Assembly (NCBI GenBank): GCA_003427395.1
Contig: BFEA01000010.1
Location: forward strand, 1,344,509-1,366,990
Length of the DNA: 22,482 bases
Direction of reading: 5' to 3'
Source of the DNA: Chara braunii
Taxonomy: Eukaryota; Streptophyta; Charophyceae; Charales; Characeae
Shown here: positions 8,075-17,165 of the stretch, piece by piece
Position numbering within the stretch: the first letter of the stretch is position 1
How the letters are laid out: each line of letters opens with the position of its first letter
The notes under the pieces: generated by a model
What the model was told of the DNA's origin: nothing
The model's database searches: none
The model's input: the letters and a program-made list of their open reading frames with translations, nothing else
Made by a program: the position numbers and the translations under genes

Positions 8075-9315
8075 CGTGCAGTGATAAACTCCTCCGTGGT
8101 CAAGTGTGGATTATCGTCTAACCTGTTCCAGGTAGGGACGAGGGTCTCCACTGGGAAGTCAATCTCCCTTCCATACCATAGCTCCACTGGAATGCATCCC
8201 GTCGTTCTCTTTGGTGTCATGTTCTCAGAGAAGACTGCCTGCTTAAGGTATCAAGGCCAGTTCCCCAAGTTGTCTGCTGCAAGCTTAGCGATTGTGTTTT
8301 TCAAGGTCCGGTGCCCCCTTTCTACTGGTGCAATTGCCTCAGGGTGGTAGGGCTCAGTGATCTTGATTGGTACGCACAGTGTCTTAAGCCTGTTCAATAC
8401 CTCCTGGTTAACGAATTATGTCCCATTGTCTGCTATAAACATGCGCACGACGGGGTGACTTAGGTAGAAATCTTCCACCCAATCGGCCACTGCTTTCCCC
8501 GTCTTCTTTTTTAGGGCTACGGCCTCTACATAGCCACTGAGATTATCCCTTGCATCCAAGATGTATCTAAACCCATCCGTCGATACGGACATAACCGCAA
8601 GATCAACAAGATGTCCGTGTCCCAGTACCCGAGTGGGTCTAAGGGGCTCGTAAACTCGTACGGAGCTCCTTTCTTGACATATCAGACACGTTTGACAATA
8701 CATTGCGACCATGCCTGCCATCCCTGGCCAAAAGTACAGGGGCACGATCTTCGCAAGTGTCCCCTTAGACGACCGATGACCTCCAGCTAGCCCGTCATGC
8801 ATTGCCTGAATTACGTCCAGCTGCCTAGACCTCCCACAAACGACGCGTCTAGGCATCATCCCTTCCTCTTTCTTGAACAGGTGGTCATTTCTTAGGACAT
8901 ACTTTTCGACTTCCTCCCTTGCCTTGGGACTGATTTCCGTGGGCTGTTTGTTCCCTACAAGCAGCAGACCGATTTCTTTGAAGACGCCCTCATACATCTG
9001 TATGAGGAAGAATTCCTGTTCGTTCTGATCCGTACCCTGCTCCTCCCGAGTGAGGTTGACTAGGTACTGACACTTCTTCTCCGCCCAGGTTTCGGCCAAC
9101 ATCATTACGGCGTCCCGTCCCCCTTCCACGGCCATCGCCATCAGCTCTCCCCTGGCCCCTACTTCTGCTCCCCACGAGTCCTTCTCCTCTTTACGCCTGA
9201 CCGTGGTGACTGGTCCTTCCCCGAGTTCTGCAACTACTGCAGGTGCGCCTTTTTCCAAGGTCTGAATCAGCAACTGACCTGTTGTAATCGCTGGGTCTGC
9301 CATCTCATTATCCAC
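8075..9315 (-). pseudogene. Integrase: H2C2 zinc domain and DDE catalytic core (two stops)
   Basis: Integrase inserts the element cDNA into the host genome. The zinc domain has H173, H180, C210 and C213 (numbered from 9315), followed by a QERSS-type link. The core shows its first Asp in HLVDLAV (D238) and its second in FIADNGT (D296). The third acidic residue lies in the PVERGHR segment, exactly 35 residues after the second, which fits D,D35E. A TAA at 8418-8416 replaces the residue after ADNGT, where Glu is usual, and a TGA lies at 8253-8251. Past these stops the frame continues recognisably until about 8085. The region before the zinc domain (residues 1-150) is a linker without a known motif. 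RT and RNase H are in the same frame upstream. Confidence 0.85.
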
Positions 9316-9580
9316 AACAAGGGTCCCTCNTTCGTATTCCAGGAAGGNGTCAATTGGTTCCTCGTCCTCTACTCCTTCTGGCGTGATACATACCCTGCTC
9401 AGCCCATCTNCCCTATTTCGGAGCCCTGCNATCCGCTCGACCTTATAGTCGAATTGCCATGTGAAGCCTATCCATCTGCCAACGGTCGGATCTATAGGCT
9501 TGTAGTTCTTTAGGGCCCCGACAACGTTGGTGGGATCGATCCTTAGGATAAATCGCCTTCCGAACAGGTATGCCTGGAAG
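9316..9580 (-). pseudogene. RNase H C-terminal half
   Basis: This open frame is continuous with integrase and in the same frame as RT. It contains FGRRFILRIDPTNV, with the third catalytic Asp of the RNase H fold, and RNRxDGLSR, which corresponds to the NxADALSR end motif of Ty3/gypsy RNase H. The x is an N-containing codon at 9430. RNase H removes the RNA template during cDNA synthesis. The fold is split from its N-terminal half by the adapter artefact at 9581-9879, and removing one duplicate copy restores continuity. Confidence 0.8.
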
Positions 9581-9879
9581 GTCTTAAGAGAATGCAGAAT
9601 CGCTAAGACCTCCTTTTTGAACTATGAGTACCGCCGTTCTGCCGAATTCAGAGTCCTACTTTCAAATCTGATTGGCTTTTCCTTGCCCTCCTCACTTCTC
9701 TGTATCAATACTGTCTCTTATACACATCTAGATGTGTATAAGAGACAGGTCTTAAGAGAATGCAGAATCGCTAAGACCTCCTTTTTGAACTATGAGTACC
9801 GCCGTTCTGCCGAATTCAGAGTCCTACTTTCAAATCTGATTGGCTTTTCCTTGCCCTCCTCACTTCTCTGTATCAATAC
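9581..9879. other. Sequencing artefact: adapter between two copies of a 131-bp segment
   Basis: Positions 9581-9711 and 9749-9879 are identical over 131 bp. Between them is the 38-bp perfect palindrome 9711-9748, made of CTGTCTCTTATACACATCT and its reverse complement. That is the Tn5 mosaic end in the head-to-head form of the Nextera mate-pair junction adapter. The added length is 168 bp, so the pol frame is preserved and the error is easily missed. In the plus-strand frame it translates to the SYTHLDVYKRQ peptide known as a contaminant in predicted proteins. This is not a biological insertion. Confidence 0.97.
9711..9748. other. Nextera mate-pair junction adapter (38-bp palindrome)
   Basis: Two Tn5 mosaic ends of 19 bp in inverted orientation, with no spacer. 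A natural Tn5-type insertion would carry transposon cargo and a 9-bp target duplication. Neither is present. Confidence 0.97.
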
Positions 9880-11225
9880 GCCTCCAACTGCCAGTGGTCC
9901 CCCATCTGTTTTTAAGTTGAAAGGCCGTCCTACCTCGTCATTGAAACAGGGTGCTGCTAGAGTGACCTGATCGGATGACAAGATGTCTTTCACGGTCTGG
10001 GCTGCCTCTTCCCTATCCTCGGTCCAATCCATAGTGTCACCTTCCGTAATCATCGGGCGGATAGGTTCCGCTATCTTTTCGAAACCTTTGATGAAGATCC
10101 TCCAGAATCCAACCACCCCTAGGAAGGCTCGTACTTCCGTCGTGGTACGCAGAGGTGTCGACCACTGAGAGATCTTATCAGTTTTTGATGGGTCGGGTCT
10201 CCTCCCATAGGCCCCACAGCGAAATCCCAGTATAGTTACCTCCGGGACAGCCAGGATGCTCTTGGGTCCGCTTCTAGTAATATTGTAAACTAGGAATCGC
10301 TNGAGCAGGTCCTTAATATCCTGCAAGTGATCCCAAACANACTTCCGTACACNNGGTTGGACTTCCGCCTCGTCCTTGTATCTTGCACCTTTTACAAGAT
10401 TATCATCTATATAAGGTTCACACTTTTCCGAAAACATATCTCCTGCAACGGCGAGCATCCTCCTCTGCGCTTCTGCTATCGCATTTGTGAAGCCCATAGG
10501 GGTCACTTNCATCTGCAGCTGTCCTACGGGGGTGTCCATTGCGGTGTACGGTTTATCCCTCGCNTCGAGCGGCAACNGATCATATCCTGAGTATAAGTCT
10601 ACCAGGGAGTAAATGCTCCGCCCTGCATGAGATTCTGCCAATAAGTCGGCATGTGGAAGCGAGTCTGCATCCTTAATTGTTACCGCATTTAGCTTCTGCA
10701 AGTCNTGGATCCACCTGAGCGTCTTATTGGGCTTCCTGAACACGAACCACTTGTTCGTGTAGGGGGATGCGGTGGGTTCAGCCACGAAGGAATCTATCTT
10801 GGCTCTAAGCAGGTCGTTGACCTCCGCTGCTATCCCAAACTCATATGCGGACCCTTTATCATTCCAACACTCGTGCTGTACGGTGTGGATCCTGACAGGG
10901 GGAACTAGCTTTTCATCCAATCGCCCTTTCTGATGATCATTGAAAGCGAAAGCTAAATGGAACTCCTGGCACGCCTTTCTTATCAACTGAGTCTCTTCCG
11001 GTGTNAGGAATCCTTCCACTCCTATTTTCATGGTGTTTGCTACATCATCTGGTATGCGATGACCTTCCGTTGCACGTCTCTCCCTTATAACCCGTAGGAT
11101 CTCCTCCTCTTTTTCCATGGCCTCTTCCTTTGATGTTTCTACTAGGATCGAGACCGGCTTGGCCTTCTTTCCTACGGGTTTGTATTTTCGCACACTGCCT
11201 TCTAGGATCGTTCTCCTAAAAATGA
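9790..11225 (-). pseudogene. Reverse transcriptase and RNase H N-terminal half
   Basis: This is the RNA- and DNA-directed DNA polymerase of the element. Counting from 11193, fingers and palm motifs run in order: KWFVFRKPNKTLRWI (148-162), SLVDLYSGY with the first catalytic Asp (D199), TPMGFTNA (231-238), and YIDD (261-264, bases 10413-10402) with the other two Asp. The thumb/connection region follows, with ILGFRCG and EVRAFLGVVGFWRIFIKGF (353-371). RNase H begins at about 425 with FNLKTD (D430) and includes LNSAERRY (E463). A TAG at 9792-9790 interrupts the frame just after RRYS, where most relatives have an uncharged residue before FKKEV. The frame is open upstream of the first possible start, so this is an internal part of pol. 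Eight codons contain N. Confidence 0.92.
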
Positions 11226-11664
11226 ACGGTCGGGATTGACCTTGCTATTTCCATGATACGAGGCTGAATGCTAACTATCTTCCCATTCAGGCAGTAGCCT
11301 TTTCGAACCTCATCCTCAAACTTGGCAAGCGCTGTCGGGTCCACCCCCACTTTGTGGTACCTGATTGCCTTAACAAGTTTCAACAGGTTTGGGATTTTGA
11401 GCGCTAGCTCGGGGGTCTCGTTACGGCCTTCCTTTGGCTTGGGCAGGCTGGCCCCAAGTTCAACTTCCACCTCCTTTTCCGCCACCATAACCGTCGGGGC
11501 TCGTCCTCTGGCCTCCTCTTCTTTACGGGCAGACCCATCTTGATCCATTCCGTTTTACTAAAAGCCTCCTCAATCATAATTTCTACCCTTTCCCTCATGC
11601 CTTCCATTCGTGCGAATGCCCCCTTCCGCGCACTTTCTTCGAATGTTGGAGACCAAGTTGCCAA
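11216..11664 (-). pseudogene. Protease-RT linker, frameshifted
   Basis: Two overlapping minus-strand frames (11664-11404 and 11548-11216) together read as one linker protein. The first has SARKGAFARMEGMRERVEIM and a basic end. The second has an acidic/hydrophobic part with LALKIPNLLKLVKAIRYHKV and ends at 11216, where the RT frame takes over. The switch from the first frame to the second falls near 11510, so at least two frame changes separate it from the protease and RT. No enzymatic motif is visible. The role in pol is inferred from position. Confidence 0.55.
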
Positions 11665-11846
11665 TTTGCCTTCGGAGGGTCCCCTCCGGTCCCAAGAAGT
11701 CGGAGGAGTTCCCCGCGGCCGGTCACTGGGTCCTCAATGTCTACCATGTATGTGTCGTCGTGCAGATGCATTCCTATTATTTCCACATTGGCGCACCACG
11801 GTCTCCCGAGGATTACATCGTGATGCATTTCTTCCATCACGGTCAT
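11595..11846 (-). pseudogene. Protease C-terminal half
   Basis: MHHDVILGRPWCANVEI resembles the hydrophobic-DVILGRPWL segment at the end of Ty3/gypsy aspartic proteases. The part after it is poorly conserved. It is in another frame from the segment with the protease active site, so a frameshift lies between 11846 and 11963. Confidence 0.65.
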
Positions 11847-11962
11847 CTGCTGAAAGGACCAGATGGATTCCCAGATTCCCGCCCTGACTGCATATTTGGT
11901 GACATACCCTGTGAAAGGAATTTCGCCACCGGCTCTCCGGATACTCCCTGCTACTTCCTTGT

Positions 11963-12949
11963 TTACCGTGCATCCCGTGATCGTATGAGGGTGATTTGTG
12001 CTCCGCCGTTTACTAACGCGTCAGTGTGGTGAGTTCCGATTTGAACTTTAAGTTTCCCTGCTGGTAATGCATGAAAGTTAAGCTTTGTCCCGGGTGGCGC
12101 CCTCATGACTTCGCCACCTTCACGATCCGGTAGGCTTAGGCGGATTTCCGCAAAGGCTTTCTCCAAATCTCCCAGGCACCCTGGAATGCTTTGGAGGTTG
12201 GAGACTCCTTGCGGCGCCTCGGCCTCTTCCGTGTCCTGCTCTTGCAGTTCTGGGGCCTCCTCTACCTCTACGCACTTACGCGTTAGCAACTGCCTGAGTC
12301 TTTTAAGCAGCCTCGGGCTGGCTTGCAGCATGGTCTGAAAAGACACCGATACCATGGTACCCAGTAGCTTGCTCAAGGTGCCATCGATTTCTGGCGAAGT
12401 CAGGATCGGAATTTGATACCTGAACTTTTTTTTTGCCGCCGTAGCCTTGTCTACCGGTTCGTCCTCTCTTGGCTTCCCATAGACCTCTTGTTCCCCGGCT
12501 TCGGTCTCTTGCTGGCCCGCGTTAGTCCCTGCGAGTTCTTCCATTGCTGTATCTTGAATAAGCTTCTTTTCTGCGCCGGCCCGGCGTGTGGTGATGTTTA
12601 CCCTATCCTGGCCATTGCCTTCTAGGATAAAATTGGCCTGTGGTCCCCGTCCCCTTGGCTGGTCCCAGACAATCTCGGTTATCGGCTCTGCTTCTACGGC
12701 AGCTATCTCTAAGTTATTAAGGAGGATGACGGCTCGCCGCATCCCTCCTAGCAAGTTCCAATTGACACGCTCCCCCCTGGGTCCGAGGATCTGGCCTTTG
12801 AGGGACCTACTGCACCTCTGCCGCTCGCTATCATGATTGAGTCTCGGACAGGCCCGTACGAAATGTCCGATCATGGTGCAATACTTGCATTGTTCGTTAG
12901 CCGGGTCCCTCCTGCCAAATCCCCGGTTTGCTACAGCTACCGGAACCAC
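11963..12949 (-). pseudogene. Gag nucleocapsid (CCHC knuckle) and protease N-terminal half
   Basis: A zinc knuckle, CKYCTMIGHFVRAC, lies at residues 21-34 (C21, C24, H29, C34: CX2CX4HX4C). It binds element RNA in nucleocapsid proteins. A long acidic, low-complexity linker (about 100-280) follows, and then the start of an aspartic protease. The active-site segment is ALVNGGAQITLI (about 311-322), where ALVDSGAxxxLI or ALVDTGA is usual. Asn in place of the catalytic Asp (codon 12010-12008, AAC) would abolish proteolysis. The frame ends at 11963 and the protease resumes in another frame. There is no good start codon context, and the segment is probably reached by frameshift from upstream gag. 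Confidence 0.85.
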
Positions 12950-13292
12950 GGCCTCTTGGGGCGGGAGGGCGGGAGGGCGGGTCTGGACACTTGCGCCTGC
13001 ATTACTAACAGCGCATTTTTCATTCTTTCCATCTTGCTATCAACCCTATGCACTCGCTCGTGCAGGCTTTCTATCCCTTTCTTAACCTTATCTCCTGTTT
13101 TCCCGGTCAGATCTATGACCTCCCCTTCCTTAAGCAGGGCTAGTGTCTCGGTGACCACTGTCTTTTCCGCAAGGTCTGTTACAGTGCTGAAGTCCACATC
13201 TCTCGTGTACTCGAAATACTGGTCTGCTGGTATGCTGACAAAATCTTATCCTTATCAAACTCGGAGAACCGCCTGAGGAAGTATTTACTCAT
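12937..13292 (-). pseudogene. Gag middle part with coiled coil and IDLT motif
   Basis: The segment begins MSKYFLRRFSEFDKDKIL at 13292, overlapping the preceding stop by one base, and changes frame near 13232. From 13197 it reads VDFSTVTDLAEKTVVTETL, then GEVIDLTGKTGDKVKK, then a heptad-like stretch (ESLHERVHRVDSKMERMKNA) that is probably a coiled coil. VIDLT (13119-13105) is a good match to the core of a SUMO-interacting motif, though without an acidic tail. The frame ends at about 12937, where the zinc-knuckle frame begins. Confidence 0.6.
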
Positions 13293-14125
13293 TATGCGAT
13301 CCGAACTGCAGCTAATTCGGCCTCTGTTGCCATTTTCTCTGCCTTCAAGTATTTCCTCATCATTTTATTCCTGGTTTCTTTCCAGGATCCACTGGACGCT
13401 ACGATGGCTATAATGTCCCTCCCCAAGCTTAGCGACACATGCTGCCCTAGGTGCTCCATCTTTTCCTCTTCCATCCATTTCAGTAAGGCTGCTAGGTTCT
13501 TATAGTCTATCAAAAACTCTGTAATGTTTGCCCCGTCGAACGTGAGTTTTTTCTTTGCGTCTGCGAGGTACCCCTGGTTCTTGTTCAGTACCCGGGTGAG
13601 GGTGGCGACTATCTTCTTGAGCCCACCTTCGGATCTACCCCCTTCCCCAACTGCACTAGTCCCTTCTCCCTCCTTGCTTTCCCTCCGCTTCTCCCCGGTT
13701 TTCGGTGTTCCTTCCGGGTCGAACCACCCTAGCACCCTTTCCCTAAGGCTCCAGAGTCCATCACACGCCCCCGTTACTTTCGGCGTGACGGGCAGTCGGC
13801 TAGTGCCGCTGTCAATGGCGAGCGGGGTCATAGCGTTTTCCGTCCCTTCCACCGGGGGGTCGTCCTTGTCCTTCCCCTTCTTGTTAGGCGTTCCCTTATG
13901 ACTATTATGCTTTCCTTCGTACCTGGCGTCGTCCTAGCCGATCCTACATCCTTCACGTGACCCTGGGTCCTGGGGGTCCTCCTCATCCCCGACCATCATC
14001 TGCTCGATAAGTCTTGCCTTCAATTCTGCAGTCCGCTTTTCTATCTCTGCCAGTTTACGACGGGTATCCAAGACTTTCGTCTTTTTAGGGGTGGCTCCTG
14101 CTGAGTTCCGAGGACTTGTTCTCAT
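13292..14125 (-). pseudogene. Gag N-terminal and capsid-like region (one in-frame stop)
   Basis: From MRTSPRNSAGATPKK at 14125 the frame runs through a Lys/Glu-rich coiled-coil stretch (RRKLAEIEKRTAELKARLIE). It meets a TAG at 13936-13934 and continues in the same frame to a TAA at 13294-13292. The part after the stop carries a capsid-like pattern, LTFDGANITEFLIDYKNLAA then GSWKETRNKMMRKYL, similar to retrotransposon Gag (F-x-G-x-NI-x-x-FL, S-W-x-x-x-R). Gag forms the virus-like particle. The frame is also open for about 48 codons upstream of 14125 until a TAA, so the true start is unsure. Confidence 0.7.
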
Positions 14126-14710
14126 ATCGTTTCCCCCTTCCCTGTTTTCCTGAGGTCCCCTTTTGCTACCCCCAGCTTTCCCCGAGCTTTCTCCAATTGA
14201 GGCGTCCTTTCCGTCTTCTCGGGTTCCTTCCAGTTTGGTTGACTCTCCATCCCTGGCTGTTTTTTACCTAGCCTGCACATGGAAATTTTTTTTGTGCGAA
14301 AAAGCGACAGTTGTTCATAACTGCCCTAGTCCCGGCCCTAAAAACCCGCCTATTCCCATGTTTTTGCGTCTTACATTAATCAGTACGATTCTTCTGACTT
14401 TTCTCTCCCGGGGCGTCCTTCAGGTTTTCTTCTACCGGAGCCTTGCCGCCGCCGCTTGGCATTTCATTACTGTCGCGCTTTGATTCTTAGGGCGGTGCCT
14501 GGGCCCAGTGGCTTTCCTATCGGGGATGGCCCTTTCGGCTTATTGACATCCAGGTGCCCCATAATCTTTGGAGCGGGTGGTCTTCCTAGTTCCTCCCTGC
14601 CGCATCATTGGTTCGGCCGAAACTCCAACCACTAGCCCTCTTTTGTTGATGGCTGCCTACTTATCTTAGTATCCATCCTTTATATCCCTACTTCTCCATG
14701 ACAAGTTTTC
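14126..14710 (-). other. Spacer between the paralogue cluster and gag
   Basis: The interval is about 585 bp. The part nearest gag (to about 14269) is an open extension of the gag frame rich in Gly, Glu, Ser and Lys. The rest has no ORF that I can support. If the cluster belongs to the element, this would be a 5' untranslated or leader stretch, but I found no primer-binding site in it. Confidence 0.4.
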
Positions 14711-15460
14711 TCATGTTGGTCCCTCATCCGGTTCCTCGAACAGGTCAGCCAACCCACCAAGGTAATTTTCCCCCATCTCTATTTCCCTGATAATTATTGG
14801 CTCATATTCTTCAAACGACAGGTGGGGCAATCCGAATATCAAGATCTCGAGTAATTCGAGTAGTTCCCAAGCCTGATTCCCCAAGAACAGCCCATGTCTG
14901 ACCAACACATCGTAGAACATGCTCGTTGTTTGTGGGCGGAAGAGGTGGATCCAGACTAGGGTCGAATCCACCAGGTCCCTAGCTCTCTTGAGGCTACCGA
15001 ATACCAAGTCCACCATGAAACAAGGTACTCGACACCTCAACCCGGTCATTGGGGCCTTAAACTCTTTCCAGACTCTGACCTCCACCCGAGTTCTTAATCC
15101 CACGTTCCTTCTCCCCCGCACTTCCTGGTCCACCTTGTTCAACATCCTAGTAGCCCTCCGGAAGATTGGTAGCAACCCGTGACCTGGTGCCAATTCCGTT
15201 CCTAGCATGTACCATCCAAGTTCCGACAGGTATATGGTCCCCGTTACCCTAAGATCGGTATACAGATCGTCTCCCGGTCCCCTGTTAATTCTCATACCAT
15301 CCCACAAACATTCCACCATCATGAACGCCTGACCTCTTCCCAGGGTCACGGCCCTCCATTCGATGTCCAATCCTTGCATCATGTAGCTTGCTGGGAGCGA
15401 TACCTCCCATCCGCCTCCACTTTCCGTGGGTGGCCGCGGGTGTGTGGACCGTCGCAACAT
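14711..15460 (-). CDS. Paralogue D of an unrecognised tandem family, intact
   Basis: An open frame of 250 codons including the stop, which I do not recognise. The start M-L-R-R-S matches the M-(A/L)-R start of the other copies. It lies 8 bp after the stop of copy C. Block 1 is GGGWEVSLPAS (15-25). Block 2 is VTGTIYLSELGW, near 72-83. Block 3 has VPCFMVDLVFGS, GLFLGNQAWELLELLEIL, and IIIREIEMGENYLGGLADLF near the C-terminus, which ends in an acidic tail. No signal peptide, membrane segment, zinc site or known catalytic motif is visible. It is the copy nearest gag and the one with the most diverged block 3 (GLF in place of GPF). Confidence 0.6.
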   Translation of the reverse strand: MLRRSTHPRPPTESGGGWEVSLPASYMMQGLDIEWRAVTLGRGQAFMMVECLWDGMRINRGPGDDLYTDLRVTGTIYLSELGWYMLGTELAPGHGLLPIFRRATRMLNKVDQEVRGRRNVGLRTRVEVRVWKEFKAPMTGLRCRVPCFMVDLVFGSLKRARDLVDSTLVWIHLFRPQTTSMFYDVLVRHGLFLGNQAWELLELLEILIFGLPHLSFEEYEPIIIREIEMGENYLGGLADLFEEPDEGPT

Positions 15461-15468
15461 GACCTCTT

Positions 15469-16242
15469 TTATTGGTCCGTCCTTACGTCCATCGGCTCAT
15501 ACAATTGGTACAGATCATCCACGTACACCATCCCTTGACTTATTTCCCGTCGGATGACACTCCACACGACCTCACTCCCCACGACCGGAGCCCTCCGCCT
15601 AGTGCTAAACACAGCACGCAAGATGCGCAGGACCTGGTACTTCTGCTCTCCACTGAATGGGCCTATTTCTATGAAGGCTCGATAGTATTCTCGATGTCCC
15701 ATCGCATCTTCGTATGTCAGGCTTGCGAGGTCGACTACTGCTCGTCTAACAAGTCCCAGACCGCCCAACCTTTCCAGCAGGAAGGGCGGCAGCCTCATTC
15801 GTACATTTTCACTAGCCAATTCGAAACTCCCGACCATGGCTACCCTAAGGTCCGCTATTACATCGTCAACCCTTGGATCTGCGAACTCAAATCCCGCTCG
15901 CCATACTAACTGCCATGCCCCTTCAAACATGCTCAATGGGTCTTCTCCTGATGTAAGTCGGACTCCGAACTCCCTCCACCCATCCTCTGACACATACAGC
16001 CGTCCTTCTGCACGCACATGCCCCCTCATGTCCGGGTTCCATTCCCCATTCTCATCCGCACGCAACTCAACTTTCGTCACCAGGTAAACCATATTTTCTG
16101 CAAGCTCGACCCCGACCCAATCTGCCACCTGGTGCCAGCCTTCACTTGCCGCCGGCAAGCTAACCTCTACCCCACCCGGTACTTCCCTAGGTGGTTCAAT
16201 GCCCAAGGGGCGTTCCTCAAGGAACATCCTTCTTCGCGCCAT
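15469..16242 (-). CDS. Paralogue C of an unrecognised tandem family, intact
   Basis: An open frame of 258 codons including the stop. I chose MARRR at 16242 over the upstream ATG at 16281 because copies A and B also begin M-A-R. Block 1 is GGVEVSLPAASEGW (24-37). Block 2 is AEGRLYVSEDGWREF. Block 3 has MRLPPFLLERLGG, AFIEIGPFSGEQKYQVLRIL, and VIRREISQGMVYVDDLYQLY. This copy shows the family signature best. No known domain, signal peptide or membrane segment is visible. It abuts copy D with an 8-bp gap, which is very tight for separate eukaryotic genes. It could be a pair of ORFs on one transcript or part of a former larger reading frame. Confidence 0.62.
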   Translation of the reverse strand: MARRRMFLEERPLGIEPPREVPGGVEVSLPAASEGWHQVADWVGVELAENMVYLVTKVELRADENGEWNPDMRGHVRAEGRLYVSEDGWREFGVRLTSGEDPLSMFEGAWQLVWRAGFEFADPRVDDVIADLRVAMVGSFELASENVRMRLPPFLLERLGGLGLVRRAVVDLASLTYEDAMGHREYYRAFIEIGPFSGEQKYQVLRILRAVFSTRRRAPVVGSEVVWSVIRREISQGMVYVDDLYQLYEPMDVRTDQ

Positions 16243-16364
16243 CACACACTCACCTTCGATGTCCACGCTCGCGGTCCACATTGAACCCTACAATGGTCAG
16301 ACATCCCATTCCCTTATCTTAGCAATTTTTCCCATATTTGCCTGGCCCCATGACTTTCCTGCGC

Positions 16365-17111
16365 TTAGTCGAACCATAATACTTCGAACAGTTTGAACAC
16401 ATCATCCACATAGTAAGGTGTTGCTGCTACCTCACGGCGGATTATGGCCTCCCTAGTTTCCGGGGCCACCTCCTGTCGGTCATTCCTTTCGATATCCAAA
16501 ATGATAAGGACCTCCCGAGCTCTATCGCCATGGAAGGGCCCGTATTTCAAGGACGTCCTATAGAATTCCCCCGCCAGCCATGCGCAGTTTACGTGTATTC
16601 GCTCCATTGCGTCGGCTACCTCTGTTACGTTATAAAAACCCCCAAACCAGTCCGCCATGAATTCGGGCACCCAAGTCTTGATTCGGGCGCCAGGCGGTTT
16701 AAATTATTTTCATCCTCCCATCACGACTCTACTGCTGACCTTATCCCAACCTTTGTTAGCAAACCTTTCCCCCGCCTGCCGAGCCCTTGCCTCAGCGTCC
16801 CCTAAAAGCCACATCGGGTTCTGTCTTGTCGCAAGCGTTGTGCAGAACAGTTGCCAACCTTCTTCAGAGAGAACGATCGTCCCAACTGATTCCACCCTTC
16901 CTTCCACAATCTCTTCCCATCCTTCCTCCTCCCTCAACGGGTTCCAGACACGCTTTATCCATAGGTACGATAGCTCCGGCACAATCTCATACCCGCGCCA
17001 ATCACATGTGGTCCCCTTCCATTCATTGCTCAACGGTATTGACATCTCTACTCCCCTTCCGACTCGTCTTGGTTCCCATGTGCAGCCCCATAATTCGAGT
17101 TCCCGGGCCAT
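16365..17111 (-). pseudogene. Paralogue B of the tandem family, two in-frame stops
   Basis: Starts MARELELWGC at 17111 and ends at a TAA at 16367-16365. Block 1 is GRGVEMSIPLSNEW. Block 2 is VGTIVLSEEGWQLF. Block 3 has WVPEFMADWFGGF, LKYGPFHGDRAREVLIIL, and IIRREVAATPYYVDDVFKLF. The two halves are in one frame and are separated only by TGA (16712-16710) and TAA (16706-16704). There is no frameshift, so this looks like a nonsense-inactivated copy. A short intron there is conceivable, but no clear splice sites were seen. The total length of about 249 codons matches the intact copies. Confidence 0.55.
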
Positions 17112-17165
17112 CCCTCCCTACCTGCACATAGTCGATAACCCGTTTTCCTCAGGTAAGCCCCCCCC

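Larger units (their letters stand above)
6643..14125 (-). mobile_element. Decayed Ty3/gypsy-type retroelement, gag-pol plus 3' ORF
   Basis: On the minus strand the order is Gag with a CCHC knuckle, aspartic protease, reverse transcriptase, RNase H, integrase with a GPY module, then an extra 3' ORF. Having RT and RNase H before integrase is the Ty3/gypsy (Metaviridae) order, as opposed to Ty1/copia. Reading frames are broken by several stops and frameshifts, so this copy is not autonomous as assembled. Neither LTR nor a primer-binding site could be identified, so the outer limits given are those of the coding region only. Scattered single N bases in pol suggest that several copies were collapsed in the assembly. 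Confidence 0.9.

Noticed and set aside
9711-9748. Natural Tn5-like transposon end or attachment site
   Set aside because: There is no transposon cargo and no 9-bp target duplication. The exact head-to-head mosaic ends and the 131-bp flanking duplication fit a library adapter.
9527-9970. 147-codon plus-strand ORF
   Set aside because: It is antisense to RNase H and runs through the adapter, and its SYTHLDVYKRQ peptide is an artefact signature.
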